DNA of 20,475 nucleotides. It comes from JAWLCG01 sp041687295 (GTDB taxonomy: Bacteria; Planctomycetota; Phycisphaerae; SM23-33; FEN-1343). The number at the start of each line of letters is the position of its first letter. Position 1 is the first letter of the stretch. Under the pieces are notes generated by a model. The model was not told the DNA's origin. It saw only the letters and a program-made list of their open reading frames with translations, and did no database searches. The stretch is from assembly GCA_041687295.1 (NCBI GenBank), contig JAWLCG010000039.1, positions 1 through 20,475 of the forward strand, given 5' to 3'. Below, piece after piece: positions 19,536 through 20,475 of the stretch. Both the position numbers and the translations under genes were made by a program.

Positions 19536-19799
19536 TTATCTTCCGCCGCTGTGCCCGCGGAAGGTCCGCGTGGGGCTGAACTCGCCAAGCTTGTGGCCGA
19601 CCATGTCCTCGGTCACGAAGACGCGGTGGAACATCTTGCCGTTGTGCACCATGAAGGTGTGCCCGACGAACTCCGGGACGATCGTGCAGGCCCGACTCCA
19701 GGTCTTGATCGGCTCCATTTGCCCGCGGTCCTTCTGCGCCATCACCCGGTTGTACAGGCGTTCGATGACGTACGGACCCTTCTTCAAGCTTCGCGCCAT
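19536..19799 (-). CDS. rpsS: Small-subunit ribosomal protein uS19
   Basis: 87 residues, normal. S19 forms a complex with S13 in the 30S head. The start MARSLKKGPYVIERLYNRVM, TWSRACTIVPEFVGHTFMVH, and the signature HNGKMFHRVFVTEDMVGHKL followed by GEFSPTRTFRGHSG are diagnostic. It is 12 bases ahead of rplV. The 75-base gap towards rplB contains a GGCCCC-GTGTCG-GGGGCC hairpin (19819-19836). Confidence 0.97.
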   Translation of the reverse strand: MARSLKKGPYVIERLYNRVMAQKDRGQMEPIKTWSRACTIVPEFVGHTFMVHNGKMFHRVFVTEDMVGHKLGEFSPTRTFRGHSGGR

Positions 19800-19874
19800 G
19801 GTTCGTATATCCTCTGACGGCCCCGTGTCGGGGGCCTCGGCTCAGGCGGGCACATCGGCCCGCGGTGGCGTTCG

Positions 19875-20475
19875 CTACAAAACCAGCTGCCCCTGCCGCA
19901 CGTTCCGACGGCGGCGGAGGATCATCTTATTGGAGGCCTTGTGCCGCTTGCGGGTCTTGCCGCCCTTGGCCAGCACGCCGGTGGGGCTGCAGGGGTGCCG
20001 GCCGCCTCCCGAGCGGCCTTCGCCGCCGCCCAGCGGGTGGGCGACGGGGTTCATCGCCACGCCACGAACGTGCGGGCGTCGGCCGAGGTGCCGCTTTCGG
20101 CCGGCCTTGCCGATGCGGACGTTCTGGTGGTCCATGTTGCCGATCTGCCCGATAGTGGCCCGGCAGCGGGCGTCGACCATTCGCATCTCGCCCGAAGGCA
20201 GGATCAGCGAGACGTGGGCCCCTTCCTTGGCGGCCAGGCGGGCGACGCCGCCGGCCGAGCGGGCGATCTTGCCGCCCTGGCCCGGGACCATCTCGATGTT
20301 GTGGACTTCCAGGCCCGAGGGGATCCGCGCCAGCGACAGGGTGTTGCCCAGGCGAGGCTCGGCGTCGGGGCCGCTATAGATCTTGGCGCCGACCTTCAGG
20401 CCAACCGGGGCGAGGATGTAGCGCTTCTCGCCGTCGGCGTAGTGGATCAGGGCGATGTGGCAGGTGCGGTTGGGG
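19875..20475 (-). CDS. rplB: Large-subunit ribosomal protein uL2, N-terminal part outside the window
   Basis: About 200 C-terminal residues of roughly 275 are visible; the frame is open to the right edge. L2 is needed for subunit joining and supports the peptidyl-transferase centre. The visible part starts with NRTCHIALIHYADGEKRYIL, then VPGQGGKIARSAGGVARLAA, RCRATIGQIGNMDHQNVRIG, and GRRPHVRGVAMNPVAHPLGG before GEGRSGGGRHP. The ending MILRRRRNVRQGQLVL is slightly longer than usual. The common NPVDHPHGGGEGR is here NPVAHPLGGGEGR: the His right after the Asp position is kept, but the Asp and the second His are changed. It heads the visible part of the S10 cluster; rplW, rplD, rplC and rpsJ are expected beyond the edge. 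Confidence 0.97.
   Translation of the reverse strand, partial: PNRTCHIALIHYADGEKRYILAPVGLKVGAKIYSGPDAEPRLGNTLSLARIPSGLEVHNIEMVPGQGGKIARSAGGVARLAAKEGAHVSLILPSGEMRMVDARCRATIGQIGNMDHQNVRIGKAGRKRHLGRRPHVRGVAMNPVAHPLGGGEGRSGGGRHPCSPTGVLAKGGKTRKRHKASNKMILRRRRNVRQGQLVL

Overview
The window comes from a GC-rich bacterial chromosome and almost everything in it is read from the minus strand. Right to left, about two thirds is a fused S10-spc-alpha ribosomal protein cluster: rplB (cut by the right edge), rpsS, rplV, rpsC, rplP, rpmC, rpsQ, rplN, rplX, rplE, rpsN, rpsH, rplF, rplR, rpsE, rplO, secY, adk, map, rpmJ, rpsM, rpsK, rpsD, rpoA, rplQ. Spacing is tight, with GTGA or ATGA-type overlaps at rpsE/rplO and secY/adk, so it probably forms one or a few long transcripts that supply ribosome, translocon and RNA polymerase parts together. 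A G-C hairpin just after rplQ marks a plausible end of the unit. Two genes often found in this cluster, rpmD (between rpsE and rplO) and infA (next to map/rpmJ), are absent from their usual places.

The origin is most likely Planctomycetota or a close PVC relative. This is inference, based on the L2 variant signature, the missing rpmD, the three small membrane proteins with pilin-like cores resembling planctomycetal DUF1559-type proteins, and the many short palindromic intergenic repeats. No rRNA or other taxonomic marker outside the ribosomal proteins is present, so the class cannot be fixed.

Left of rplQ come a HIT-family hydrolase gene, a 604-base non-coding stretch with a long imperfect inverted repeat, and a CslA/cellulose-synthase-like GT2 glycosyltransferase. 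Then comes an accessory block (about 0.95-3.92 kb) with three diverged tandem paralogues of a membrane-anchored pilin-like protein. A VapBC-type toxin-antitoxin pair sits inside this array, next to a leftover 3' tail of a fourth copy. The window ends in an endonuclease III-family DNA glycosylase gene that runs off the left edge.

The ribosomal part is conventional apart from three protein extensions: an N-terminal two-helix extension on SecY, an Arg-Gly-rich C-terminal tail on S3, and a tail on L17. The left 6 kb carries the less explained signals: GTAG-headed short palindromes (REP-like) placed exactly at gene ends, junctions conserved better than the genes they join, and a toxin-antitoxin pair inside a gene array. 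No CRISPR array, insertion sequence with a transposase, tRNA or rRNA gene was seen.
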